Assembly: GCF_000424985.1 (NCBI RefSeq)
Contig: NZ_KE384286.1
Coordinates: 17,473 to 81,472, forward strand
DNA length: 64,000 nt
Direction of reading: 5' to 3'
Origin: Arenibacter latericius DSM 15913
GTDB lineage: Bacteria > Bacteroidota > Bacteroidia > Flavobacteriales > Flavobacteriaceae
The translations under genes and the position numbers were made by a program. This document shows, piece after piece, positions 18,479-27,681 of this stretch (its first letter is position 1; each line of letters opens with the position of its first letter). The notes below the pieces were generated by a model. The model searched no databases and had not been told where the DNA came from. It saw only the letters and a program-made list of their open reading frames with translations.

Positions 18479-19663
18479 TTAGTCCACCCTATTCTCATCA
18501 AATGCTGAGGGTAGCAATTTAGGAATTAATTTTATAAATATAGGTAATAATACAGCTCCTCCAGGAAGAATAAAAATAGCCAAGGAAGGAATACTTTTAA
18601 AAATATCCAGTAATTGGTCTTGTACTTTTTTCTTTTCTTCTTCAGTTAAATCTTTTACTGTAGACTTGGATAAGAGGGTGACCAACTCCTTACTTTCAGA
18701 GATTTCTTTTTGTAGCCTTTTACTATTTCTTAAGATTAATTTATCTACAATTCTAGCCATACTTTCATAGAATTGAACGGCCATATTTTGATCCTTTAAA
18801 TGAGGGATTTTTTTAGCGTTTATTTCAAAGAATTCAGTTACATCAAATAGTGATTTTCCGATATGGGTTTTGCTAAACCCCATGTCCTCTCCGAGCTCGA
18901 AAATAAACTTCGATTCGGTATACGCTAGCGATTGATCTTCCCAAACTGTTAAGCAAGCAACATCTAAAAAGTACTGCTTTTCACAAGTGGTGAATAGGTC
19001 TAATAAATCATTCCTATACGTACTGTCGATATGACTTTCTTCACTGTCGATAAAAGTTAATGAAGAGGCAAATAGCTGTGCTAACTTTTCGTCATTTCTA
19101 CTTTTTGTTTTTGAATTTAAGGTATGGTAGGTAATATTGATTGTGATATGCTCTAATCGTTGTGCAATTTTCCTTTTGTTCTTTACACCTTCTAAATGTC
19201 GCTTAAAGGTAAGTACGTCTATAAATAGAAGCGAGTTGGTAATAGTGCTATTAAAGGTCTTGCTAATTAAATTATCCTCTAAATAGATCCTAGAGTTGAT
19301 GAGCGACTCTAATTTAGCGGAGGTCTTTCTGCCCATTAACAATTTATTGATAAAGGAGATTTTTGCAATATCTAATCCTTGGTAAAACTTAAGTAGACAT
19401 TTTACAAAAACCTCAAAATCTGAATTGCCAGTAGTGAATTTATGAGTGTAATATAAGCCTGCGAGTAGATTAATCTTTGCCATTTCATCCTCAGATAAAG
19501 GATGTTCAATCGCTATAAAGTCGGGCACATTTAGATTGATGCCATAAACAAAACCAGTTTTCTTCAGTTTTGTGTACATGGTGTTAAATGAGGAACAGTA
19601 CTTATTGTCATTCTTAACCAGATATCCAAATTTATCTATCCAACCAGAGGCCGATGGGTTCAT
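18479..19663 (-). CDS. LETM1-related protein
   Basis: 394 residues starting MNPSASGWIDKFG. Mostly alpha-helical, with a C-terminal segment IPSLAIFILPGGAVLLPIF that matches the LETM1-type proline-flanked hydrophobic motif, then KLIPKLLPSAF. Databases label such flavobacterial proteins LETM1-related biofilm-associated proteins; that label is recalled, not tested. One hydrophobic segment near 355-380 may insert in the membrane. Function unproven. Confidence 0.7.
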   Translation of the reverse strand: MNPSASGWIDKFGYLVKNDNKYCSSFNTMYTKLKKTGFVYGINLNVPDFIAIEHPLSEDEMAKINLLAGLYYTHKFTTGNSDFEVFVKCLLKFYQGLDIAKISFINKLLMGRKTSAKLESLINSRIYLEDNLISKTFNSTITNSLLFIDVLTFKRHLEGVKNKRKIAQRLEHITINITYHTLNSKTKSRNDEKLAQLFASSLTFIDSEESHIDSTYRNDLLDLFTTCEKQYFLDVACLTVWEDQSLAYTESKFIFELGEDMGFSKTHIGKSLFDVTEFFEINAKKIPHLKDQNMAVQFYESMARIVDKLILRNSKRLQKEISESKELVTLLSKSTVKDLTEEEKKKVQDQLLDIFKSIPSLAIFILPGGAVLLPIFIKLIPKLLPSAFDENRVD

Positions 19664-19871
19664 AGCGTCAACTATATTAGAGGGTAAAATTACATTAAAA
19701 TTAAGACAATGATTATATAGGGGGATACTTTAGAGAAATTAGCTCTAATTATAAATAGTGTTTAACGTTGGTGTTTTAAACAAGTGTGTCGCACTTTCAG
19801 CAATAGAGATAGGAGATTGGGATTGCATTTATACTACAATATATAGTAAACCAATCCAATTATCGTAGTCC

Positions 19872-20135
19872 TTAAAGGATATGACTAATGAAAAGTAAAA
19901 GGGCCAAAATAATACCAATAAAAATAATTAAATTCCTATTGGGGTCTTTTTTGGCCCTAATTCTAATATTGTGATTTATTTTCTTTAGCTCTGTAGCGGA
20001 TACCTCCTTAAAGGATGGTTAAGTAGCATTAGGAGCAGTATCTGAATGGATAGTGCCTCTGTTGCTTTCTTTGAACCTAACGCGATTGTGGTTCAATCTA
20101 TTGTTCATATCCGCTAGGTGTCCGGCTCCGCTCAT
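19872..20135 (-). pseudogene. small membrane-protein gene interrupted by an in-frame TAA
   Basis: Reading from the ATG at 20133-20135 gives 38 codons starting MSGAGHLADMNNRLNHNR, then TAA at 20019-20021, then 48 further codons in the same frame: FKEVSATELKKINHNIR, a basic stretch and a single membrane helix (LIIFIGIILALLLFISHIL) before the true stop at 19872-19874. The N-terminal motif MSGAGH-x-ADMNNR belongs to a short flavobacterial family I recall, whose members continue into a membrane helix, so the TAA looks like a nonsense mutation in an 87-residue protein. No canonical start exists after the TAA. A sequencing error or natural readthrough are alternatives. Confidence 0.65.
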
Positions 20136-20176
20136 TTTAAGTTAATTTTAATGATATTAAGTTTAACTTAAAATGA
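20131..20176. repeat. 15-bp inverted repeat overlapping the start of the small gene
   Basis: CTCATTTTAAGTTAA (20131-20145) and TTAACTTAAAATGAG (20162-20176) are exact reverse complements with a 16-base loop. On the minus strand one arm contains the ATG of the interrupted small gene, so the start would be sequestered in the hairpin. On the plus strand the hairpin is followed by GGGG and six T residues, giving a terminator-like end. Confidence 0.75.
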
Positions 20177-20210
20177 GGGGTTTTTTAAAAGCTTGCCGAA
20201 AAAGCTTAAA

Positions 20211-21617
20211 CTATTCCCATTCCGTATGGAATATTCCTTCCATGTCGGTACGCTCATAGGTATGAGATCCAAAATGATCTCGCTGTGCCTGAATTAGGTT
20301 TAGCGGTAATCTTCCAGAGGTATACGTATCAAAATAGGTTAGAGAATTAGAAAGCCCTGGTAAAGGAATTCCATTTTTGGCCGCGTAGGCAACCAAATTT
20401 CTTGCCGATGAAACTGTGGATTGTACTTTAGGGACAAAATTTGGTGATAGTAAAAGGTTGCGCAACTCTTTATCTTCGGTATATGCTTTTGAAATATCTT
20501 CTAGCAATTCAGCGCGGATAATACATCCAGCTCTCCAAATTTTAGCAATTACCGAAAGGTCTAGCTCATATCCATACTCGGTTGAGGCATCCGATAGTTG
20601 GTGTAGCCCTTGAGCATAGGTGGTAATAAAGGCAAAGTAAAGCGCTTCTTCGGCCCATTTTGCTAACTCTTCTTTGTCTATTGCAGCTGGCTCTGGACGA
20701 CCATACAATTCATCAGCCTGTACGCGTTCTGCCTTAAGAGCAGATATCTCTCTCATACTTACCGCTATGTCTATACTTGGAACAGGAATCCCTAAGTCCA
20801 TCGCATTTTGGGAGGTCCATTTTCCCGTTCCTTTTTGCTTGGCTTTATCTAGTATTTTTTCTACCAATTTCCCTGGTCCTTTGTCGTCATCTCTTTTAAA
20901 GATTTCAGCAGATATTTCTACTAAGAAAGACTGTAGTCGACCTTTGTTCCAACTGTCAAATAATGTATGCAGCTCCTCATAACTATAGTTTCCTGCTTTT
21001 TTTAGAATGTCGTAAATCTCAGAGGTAAGCTGCATCAGACCATATTCTATGCCATTGTGGACCATTTTAACGTAGTTTCCTGCCGATTTTGGCCCAAGAT
21101 AGGCAACACATGGCTCTCCCTGGAATTTCGCCGATACGGCTTCAAAAATAGGTTGTACCTCTTTATAGGCTTCTTTGTTTCCTCCTGGCATGATACTAGG
21201 TCCGCGTCTCGCGCCTTTTGCTCCACCAGAAACTCCCGATCCAAAAAAGTGAATGCCTTTCTCCTTTAAATAAGCTTCCCTACGATCCGTGTCAGTGAAA
21301 AAAGAATTTCCTCCATCAATTATAAGATCGTTTTTATCTAGATGAGGTAATAGACTTTCTATTACAGAATCTACTATCTTTCCAGCAGGTACTAGAAGCA
21401 TAATTTTTCTAGGTTGAGATAGCGAACTTACAAATGTTTCTATGTCTGAAGTTGCATTTACTCTTTTAGTGTCCTCGCCTTCAGCTATTAATGCATTTAC
21501 CTGATCTTCATTTAAGTCGTATCCCATCGCGGAAAAATTGTTTTCAGCAACGTTCAGAATAAAATTCCGTCCCATAACGCCTAGTCCAATCAATCCAAAA
21601 TCATATGTATTTTTCAT
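20211..21617 (-). CDS. gnd: 6-phosphogluconate dehydrogenase (decarboxylating)
   Basis: 468 residues, full length. NADP-binding GLIGLGVMGRNFILN at the N-terminus, substrate motif GSGVSGGAKGARRGPSIMPG, catalytic region KMVHNGIEYGLMQL and C-terminal domain with QAQRDHFGSHTYERTD. Converts 6-phosphogluconate to ribulose-5-phosphate, CO2 and NADPH. Divergent from zwf across 191 bases, so the pair is likely co-regulated. Confidence 0.97.
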   Translation of the reverse strand: MKNTYDFGLIGLGVMGRNFILNVAENNFSAMGYDLNEDQVNALIAEGEDTKRVNATSDIETFVSSLSQPRKIMLLVPAGKIVDSVIESLLPHLDKNDLIIDGGNSFFTDTDRREAYLKEKGIHFFGSGVSGGAKGARRGPSIMPGGNKEAYKEVQPIFEAVSAKFQGEPCVAYLGPKSAGNYVKMVHNGIEYGLMQLTSEIYDILKKAGNYSYEELHTLFDSWNKGRLQSFLVEISAEIFKRDDDKGPGKLVEKILDKAKQKGTGKWTSQNAMDLGIPVPSIDIAVSMREISALKAERVQADELYGRPEPAAIDKEELAKWAEEALYFAFITTYAQGLHQLSDASTEYGYELDLSVIAKIWRAGCIIRAELLEDISKAYTEDKELRNLLLSPNFVPKVQSTVSSARNLVAYAAKNGIPLPGLSNSLTYFDTYTSGRLPLNLIQAQRDHFGSHTYERTDMEGIFHTEWE

Positions 21618-21808
21618 AAATGTGCTTTAAAAAATTCCTAACAAATTAAAGTGTTTTTTGTTAAGAGTCCGTGTTTGTAAAATGTATAAGCTAAATTAGT
21701 TTTATCTTCGCAGCCTAAATTAAAAATCAAAAGTAGTCATTTTATAGGTTTTTGAATCTTTTGTATCAAAATCCAACAAAATAAAACGATTATTCCAATA
21801 ATTATAAT

Positions 21809-23341
21809 ATGGGCAAAACAGCAAATCAAATGCTTGTTATCTTTGGAGCTTCCGGTGATCTTACTGCAAGAAAATTGGTTCCTTCATTATATAATTTGTA
21901 TAAAGCAAATCACCTTCCAGAAAACTTTGTGGTCTTGGGAGTTAGTAGGAGCAATTTAACCGATGGCGAATTTAGAAAGAAAGTAGTTCTAGAAAGTTCA
22001 TATTTAGAGGACAAAACTAAAGGAGATGCAGAAGAGGTAATAAACGCTTTTGCAGACAAGTTCTTTTATGAAGATCTTGGGGATGACTACAGTAAGGAAT
22101 ATAGTAAGTTGGCAACCAGAATATCTGATTTAAATGCTAAATATAATTTGGAGGAAAATTATATTTTTTACCTATCTACCCCGCCAAGCTTATATGAGGT
22201 TATTGCCAAAAATCTTTCCGAGCAGCACTTAAACAACGAAAAAGTCGGTTGGAAGCGAATAATTGTTGAAAAACCTTTTGGATACAGTTTAAAAACCGCT
22301 AAAAATTTAAATGCTGGACTTCAGAAGCATTTTAACGAAACACAGATCTATAGAATAGATCATTACTTAGGAAAAGAAACCGTACAGAACCTATTGGTTA
22401 CCCGTTTTTCCAATAGTATTTTTGAGCCACTTTGGAATAGGAATTATATTCATCATGTAGAGATTACCAATGCCGAAAGAGGCGGAGTGGAAAAAAGAGG
22501 AGGCTATTATGATAAATCAGGAGCTTTGCGCGATATGTTCCAAAACCATTTGCTGCAGATTGTTTCCCTAATTGTTATGGAGCCCCCAATAGATGCCAGT
22601 GCATTAGAAATAAGAAACGAAAAGGTAAAAGCCCTTAAATCGTTACGTATAATGCGAGACGAAGAAACCCTATTTAAAAATACAGTAAGAGGTCAGTATC
22701 TTGCTTCGGTAATAGACGGTGAAAAGGTAAAGGGGTATAGGGAAGAAGAAGGAGTAGACCCTAATTCTAAAACGGAGACCTATGCAGCTATAAAATTTTA
22801 TGTGGACAACTGGAGATGGAAAGATGTGCCTTTTTATGTACGTACTGCTAAAAGAATGCCTACAAAGGTAACCGAAGTAGTGATTCATTTTAAATCACCA
22901 CACCACCAGGTGTTTAAAAATTCAAATTTAAAGAACAAGGATAATCAGTTGATTATTAGAATACAGCCCGATGAAGGGATTCTTATTAAATTTGGCGTGA
23001 AAGTTCCTGGGCAAGGATTTAAGGTAGACCGAGCTAATTTAGATTTTTACTATTCTAATCTAGCAGAAAATAATGTAATGGAAGCTTATGAGCGACTGTT
23101 ATTAGATGCTATGCAAGGAGATGCAACCCTATATGCCCGTGCAGATGAGGTAGAGGCGGCTTGGGAATTTGTAGATCCTATATTGGATTATTGGGAAAAT
23201 AATCCGGATGTAAATATTTATGGTTATTCTGCCGGAGTATGGGGTCCTACTAATTCAGACGATTTATTGGAAGGCAACCTTAGATGGCGTAATCCAGGAG
23301 AGAACTTGGCCGATGACCCAGGCTTCTGTGTAATTAAATAG
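21809..23341 (+). CDS. zwf: glucose-6-phosphate 1-dehydrogenase
   Basis: 510 residues. Dinucleotide-binding FGASGDLTARKL (about 12-23), active-site RIDHYLGKE and a full C-terminal domain. Oxidises glucose-6-phosphate to 6-phosphogluconolactone with NADP. Followed 115 bases later by pgl on the same strand. A TATCTTCG box at 21703-21710 could be a -7 element, but no well-spaced -33 is seen. Confidence 0.97.
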   Translation: MGKTANQMLVIFGASGDLTARKLVPSLYNLYKANHLPENFVVLGVSRSNLTDGEFRKKVVLESSYLEDKTKGDAEEVINAFADKFFYEDLGDDYSKEYSKLATRISDLNAKYNLEENYIFYLSTPPSLYEVIAKNLSEQHLNNEKVGWKRIIVEKPFGYSLKTAKNLNAGLQKHFNETQIYRIDHYLGKETVQNLLVTRFSNSIFEPLWNRNYIHHVEITNAERGGVEKRGGYYDKSGALRDMFQNHLLQIVSLIVMEPPIDASALEIRNEKVKALKSLRIMRDEETLFKNTVRGQYLASVIDGEKVKGYREEEGVDPNSKTETYAAIKFYVDNWRWKDVPFYVRTAKRMPTKVTEVVIHFKSPHHQVFKNSNLKNKDNQLIIRIQPDEGILIKFGVKVPGQGFKVDRANLDFYYSNLAENNVMEAYERLLLDAMQGDATLYARADEVEAAWEFVDPILDYWENNPDVNIYGYSAGVWGPTNSDDLLEGNLRWRNPGENLADDPGFCVIK

Positions 23342-23456
23342 TATGAAGAATATTTGGGGATGTGGTATGCAATACTTATCCTTGAAATAGTATTAAATCT
23401 ACAGGTATTCCATTCTAAAAATGGATCTGTAGAAAATTTATAAAAGCAAAATAGAG

Positions 23457-24167
23457 ATGAAAACTTATGTAGATCCGTCTAAAGCGGAGGTTGCCAAAAG
23501 ATTTTCCGAGTATTTGGAAGAGCAGATTAAGAATAACACCGTTATGCATATTGCCCTTTCTGGGGGTAGTACGCCAAAAGGGGTGTTTGATTATATGTCC
23601 GAAAATTCTAAGGGAATAGATTGGTCCAAAGTACATTTATATTGGGGAGATGAGCGTTGTGTAGCCCCAACAGATGCGGAGAGTAATTATAAAATGACGG
23701 TAGATCATCTTTTGTCTAAAATAGATATTCCAGAAGAGAATATTCATCGCGTGTTAGGAGAAGCTAATCCACAGGATGAGGCGGTTAGATATAGTGAAGT
23801 GCTTGATGCACAATTGCCTAAAGTAAATAATATTCCCCAATTTGATCTTGTTATTCTAGGAATGGGAGACGATGGACATACAGCTTCTATATTCCCTCAT
23901 GAGATTGAACTATGGGACTCTAAAGAGAACTGTGAAGTGGCCATTCATCCAGATTCTGGTCAACGCAGGATTACTATTACTGGAAAGATAATTAACAATG
24001 CTAAGACTGTAGCGTTCTTGGTAACAGGAGAAGGCAAGGCAGAAAAAGTGAAAACCATTATAGGGAAAGAGAGTGGATATGAGAAATATCCCGCTTCCTT
24101 AGTAGCTCCTACGTCCAAAGACCTAATTTGGTTCATGGATAAAGATGCTGCAGCTGGAATTGAGTAA
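23457..24167 (+). CDS. pgl: 6-phosphogluconolactonase
   Basis: 236 residues, DevB/SOL type. Motifs LSGGSTPKGVFDYM, LYWGDERCVAP and GMGDDGHTASIFP carry the substrate-binding and catalytic residues. Performs the lactone hydrolysis between zwf and gnd. Ends in a strong terminator shared with the convergent thioesterase gene. Confidence 0.95.
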   Translation: MKTYVDPSKAEVAKRFSEYLEEQIKNNTVMHIALSGGSTPKGVFDYMSENSKGIDWSKVHLYWGDERCVAPTDAESNYKMTVDHLLSKIDIPEENIHRVLGEANPQDEAVRYSEVLDAQLPKVNNIPQFDLVILGMGDDGHTASIFPHEIELWDSKENCEVAIHPDSGQRRITITGKIINNAKTVAFLVTGEGKAEKVKTIIGKESGYEKYPASLVAPTSKDLIWFMDKDAAAGIE

Positions 24168-24189
24168 TATCTATAAATAATTTTAATCT

Positions 24190-24231
24190 AAAATGCCGCA
24201 TAATCTTCTACTGTTGATTATGCGGCATTTT
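24190..24231. terminator. bidirectional terminator between pgl and the thioesterase gene
   Basis: AAAATGCCGCATAATC (24190-24205) and GATTATGCGGCATTTT (24216-24231) are a perfect 16-base stem with a 10-base loop and A/T tracts on both sides, between two convergent genes. Confidence 0.9.
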
Positions 24232-24233
24232 GA

Positions 24234-24779
24234 TTATTTCAACATCAACTTCACATTTTCTTCGTCTAGCTTCTTTAAATAGTCTTGAAACTTAAATTGA
24301 GATTCATCAAATTTAGTCGATCTAGACATAGCTTGTTTTTTTCTCTCCAAGCTTCTAGTAAAGCGTCTAACTCCCTGCTCGTCCTCTATAATCAATCCCG
24401 GAATGGGTAAATTGTTGCCTTCGGCATCTTTAGCGACCATGGTAAAATAGGAAGAGTTGCAATGTAATGTTTTTCCGGTTCGTATGTTTTCAGATTCTAC
24501 ACGTACACCTACTACCATAGAGGTTCGCCCCGTGTAATTTATAGACGCTTTTAAAGTGACTAATTCGCCCACCTCTATTGGGTTTAGAAAGTCTACCTTG
24601 TTAACCGATGCGGTAACACAGTAGCTATTAGAGTGTTTTGAGGCGCAAGCAAAGGCAATTTGGTCCATAAGGTTAAGGACATGTCCTCCGTGAACTTTCC
24701 CTCCAAAATTAGAATGGGAAGGAAGCATTAATTGGGTAAGGGACAGTTGTGAATCTTTAGCTGATTTAAACTTTTGCAT
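24234..24779 (-). CDS. acyl-CoA thioesterase, hotdog fold (YciA/BACH type)
   Basis: 181 residues from ATG 24777-24779, preferred over an ATG ten codons upstream because family members begin near MQKFKSAKDS. Diagnostic motif NFGGKVHGGHVLNLMDQIA followed by VTASVNKVDFLNPI. The family hydrolyses acyl-CoA thioesters in the cytoplasm. The C-terminal extension (FDESQFKFQDYLKKL) is charged and helical. Confidence 0.88.
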   Translation of the reverse strand: MQKFKSAKDSQLSLTQLMLPSHSNFGGKVHGGHVLNLMDQIAFACASKHSNSYCVTASVNKVDFLNPIEVGELVTLKASINYTGRTSMVVGVRVESENIRTGKTLHCNSSYFTMVAKDAEGNNLPIPGLIIEDEQGVRRFTRSLERKKQAMSRSTKFDESQFKFQDYLKKLDEENVKLMLK

Positions 24780-24847
24780 GGGTTTACTTTTAATATATAA
24801 TATTCCCAAGTTATTTGTCTTAGGAGATTAATGATTTTAAAAATGAT

Positions 24848-25198
24848 TTAATGGGGTGAATTCTCCTCCTGCACTTTCGTGATAAAATACTTGGTGTCAC
24901 CTAGCCAAAAGAAGGTTCTGTAACGCTCTATATATTCTACTCGCACATAAGAGCCTTGGTATTCTCTAAGCTTCTCAATAGCATCCTTATCAATAACCGA
25001 AAAGGTGAATATCTGTGCTCCTGATATTCCTTGACTTATTTCGCCTTCCCAAGTTTTAATAAATACCCCTTTATGACTTATTTTTATGAGTTCTCCGGAG
25101 CGTGTTCCCGTACTGTAGGGGACATAATAAACAAATAGAAAATAAGCTGTAATTAGTAAGGTAACGGCCAAAAGTACTAGGCCAAATATTTTTTTCAT
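24848..25198 (-). CDS. small single-pass membrane protein, unknown function
   Basis: 116 residues: one N-terminal membrane helix (about 4-27), then a conserved soluble part with VPYSTGTRSGELIK, TWEGEISQGISGAQIF and YFITKVQEE. I recall flavobacterial homologues carrying the label 6-phosphogluconate dehydrogenase, but nothing of that enzyme is present (real gnd is at 20211), so that name should not be used. Lies 18 bases downstream of rmuC on the same strand. Confidence 0.75.
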   Translation of the reverse strand: MKKIFGLVLLAVTLLITAYFLFVYYVPYSTGTRSGELIKISHKGVFIKTWEGEISQGISGAQIFTFSVIDKDAIEKLREYQGSYVRVEYIERYRTFFWLGDTKYFITKVQEENSPH

Positions 25199-25216
25199 AC
25201 GTCTATATTTATAGGT

Positions 25217-26623
25217 TTAGCTATAGGGTAATAGTCTGTCTTTGTTGTCTTCTTCTTCTTCTTCTTCTTCTTCGTTATGGTCAATAGCTTTATTTAATAT
25301 GGGATCTGGAATGGACTTTTTAGCCTTGGCCCCCATTTTTTTTAATTTCTCTATTCTAGTGATGATATTTCCTCTACCCTCTACCAATTTATTCATAGCA
25401 CCCTTGTATTCGGTTTTTGCTTCCTCCATTTTCTTACCTACCTTGGTTAAATCTCCAATAAAACCTTCAAACTTATCATAAAGGGCACCTGCCTGTCTTG
25501 CGATTTCAATTGCGTTGCGCTGTTGTTTTTCATTGTTCCACATAGTGTCTATAGTGCGCAGTGTAGCCAATAGGGTAGAAGGGGTTACTATAATAATATT
25601 CTGTTCAAATGCTTTGTTGTAAAGGGAATTGTCGTGATTTATAGCGATAGCGAAAGCAGGCTCAATAGGGACAAACATCAGAACAAAATCCGGACTATCC
25701 ATCTCATAAAGATCTTCGTACTTTTTGGCAGAAAGTTGGTCTACGTGTCTACGAAGCGAATTAATATGGTCTTTTAGAAATTTTTCCCTTAAGTCGTCTT
25801 CAGAATTTACATAGCGCTCGTAATCGGTTAGAGATACTTTAGAGTCTACAATTAATTTTTTGCCATCTGGCAGGTGGATAATTACGTCTGGTAATACCCT
25901 TGTGCCATCTTCCCTTTTAAAACTCTGTTGTACACTATATTCACGGTCTTTTTCTAGCCCAGATTTTTCCAATACACGCTCTAATACCAATTCCCCCCAA
26001 TTCCCCTGCATCTTGCTATCTCCTTTAAGTGCTTTGGTAAGATTTTCGGCCTCTTGTGTAATTTTTAAGTTTTGGGTTTGTAGGTTAACCAATTGTTCTT
26101 TAAGGGCAGAATGCATGCCTACACTTTCTTTCTGACTGTCTTCTACCTTTTTTTCGAACAGAACAATTCTTTCCTGCAAGGGGATTAAAATGTTTTTAAT
26201 GTTTTCGCGGTTCTGCTCGGTAAACTTACTGCTATTTTTATCTAGAATCTTATTGGCTAAATTTTCAAATTCCTTGGCGAAGGTGGCCTGTAGTTTTTCT
26301 ACCTCTTCTTTTTGTTCTCTATTTTTTAATTGGAGGTTCTCCATATCTGCCTGATACCTCGTAAGCTGGTTTCCTAATCGTTCTTTCTCTAAACGAAGTT
26401 GTTGTTTTTCGGCCTCAGCGGTAATACGGAGCTCATTTTTTTCGGCTTCCATCTTTTTCAACTGTTCTTCCAAGGAGTTAATAGTATACCGTAATTGATT
26501 CTCTCGTTCTAAAAAGACACTCTGTTCAGATTTGGTCTTTAGCCCTCTAATGTAATTTCCTAAAAAGTAACCAATGCCCAAACAAATAAGGGCGATTACA
26601 ATAGGTGCAAGCAATTCGTTCAT
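25217..26623 (-). CDS. rmuC: DNA recombination protein RmuC
   Basis: 468 residues. N-terminal membrane helix (IVIALICLGIGYFLGNYI), a long coiled coil (about 30-135), then the RmuC domain with GNWGELVLERVLEKSGLEK, LIVDSKVSLTDYERY and VLMFVPIEPAFA. RmuC limits recombination between inverted repeats in E. coli; its mechanism is unclear, with a nuclease-like core. A run of eight Glu near the C-terminus is encoded by a trinucleotide microsatellite at about 25249-25273. Confidence 0.93.
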   Translation of the reverse strand: MNELLAPIVIALICLGIGYFLGNYIRGLKTKSEQSVFLERENQLRYTINSLEEQLKKMEAEKNELRITAEAEKQQLRLEKERLGNQLTRYQADMENLQLKNREQKEEVEKLQATFAKEFENLANKILDKNSSKFTEQNRENIKNILIPLQERIVLFEKKVEDSQKESVGMHSALKEQLVNLQTQNLKITQEAENLTKALKGDSKMQGNWGELVLERVLEKSGLEKDREYSVQQSFKREDGTRVLPDVIIHLPDGKKLIVDSKVSLTDYERYVNSEDDLREKFLKDHINSLRRHVDQLSAKKYEDLYEMDSPDFVLMFVPIEPAFAIAINHDNSLYNKAFEQNIIIVTPSTLLATLRTIDTMWNNEKQQRNAIEIARQAGALYDKFEGFIGDLTKVGKKMEEAKTEYKGAMNKLVEGRGNIITRIEKLKKMGAKAKKSIPDPILNKAIDHNEEEEEEEEDNKDRLLPYS

Positions 26624-26769
26624 TTAATTTAATACTTTAAGGTAAAGATAGTAGATTGGGATTAAAGTTGAAGTGGATTCAATTTAAAGATACCGTAGTG
26701 TATTTGCTTAGATATATAATAGAATCCTTACTTGTTAAGGGAAAATACAAATTATAAATAAAATTTCAA

Positions 26770-27564
26770 TTATCTATTTACCCTAAATGCACCAGTATTA
26801 CCATCAAAGGTTATGGTGTCCGAAGGGAAGAGATTATCAAAATTTTTATTTTCAATTAATTCGCAGGGCTCTCCAAAAGCGCTTTTACCTTTTTCTAAAA
26901 TCAACATCTTATCACAAAGCTGAATGGCGATTTCAATTTCATGAGTAGTAAAAAGGATGGTCTTTCTAGTCTTATGAGCAATATCTTGAAGCAATTTTAG
27001 AATTTGTACTTTGTGATAGAGATCTAAATGCGAGGTAGGCTCGTCCATTAATATAATAGAGGTGTCCTGTGCTAAAGCTCTAGCGATCATTACCTTTTGT
27101 AGTTGCCCATCACTAAGCTCGTAGCATTTCTTTAATTTTAAAGAGGTGAGATCTACCATTTTTATGGCAGCATTGACCTTTTCTTTATCCACTTCGCTCA
27201 AGGTGCCTATCCAATTAGTATATGGCTGTCTACCCAAGCTTACTAATTCCCAAACGGTTAAATTTTTAGAGGCAATAGGCTCCGTGAGTACTACACTAAT
27301 TTCTGTGGCAAGTTTTAAGTGGGACAGCTTCTCTAATGGGGTTTTATTTAAAAGAATCTTACCATAGAGTTTTGGCTGTACTTTTCCCAAAGTCCTTAAT
27401 AAGGTAGATTTTCCTATTCCGTTTACACCTATTATAGCTGCCAACTCCCCTTTTAATAAGGAGAAATTAATATTTTCCGCTATTATATTTTGCTGCTTCC
27501 TAGCGGTATACCCTATCCTTAGGTCTTTAATTAATAATGCGATATGTTCTTGGGTGGTGCTAAT
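26770..27564 (-). CDS. cobalamin/iron-chelate ABC transporter ATP-binding protein, non-canonical start
   Basis: About 264 residues if read from ATT at 27562-27564. Walker A GVNGIGKST, signature LSDGQLQKVMIARALAQD, Walker B ILMDEP and switch His in TTHE are intact. The canonical first possible start (TTG at 27442-27444) would delete the first strand and the GYTARKQQNIIAENINFSLL region all homologues carry, and there is no ATG, GTG or TTG between the upstream in-frame stop and that point. Next to a FecCD permease and a binding protein, opposite a riboswitch-controlled BtuB, so BtuD is the likely role. Confidence 0.85.
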   Translation of the reverse strand: MSTTQEHIALLIKDLRIGYTARKQQNIIAENINFSLLKGELAAIIGVNGIGKSTLLRTLGKVQPKLYGKILLNKTPLEKLSHLKLATEISVVLTEPIASKNLTVWELVSLGRQPYTNWIGTLSEVDKEKVNAAIKMVDLTSLKLKKCYELSDGQLQKVMIARALAQDTSIILMDEPTSHLDLYHKVQILKLLQDIAHKTRKTILFTTHEIEIAIQLCDKMLILEKGKSAFGEPCELIENKNFDNLFPSDTITFDGNTGAFRVNR

Positions 27565-27681
27565 GACTATTAATTTTAAAACTAAGTTATCTAATTGATT
27601 TTAAAAATACTTTAAACTATGGAGATTAGTCTCTTTGTTATGCTGTGACATATTAAGAAAGTTGTAAGCTTCACGTTATAA

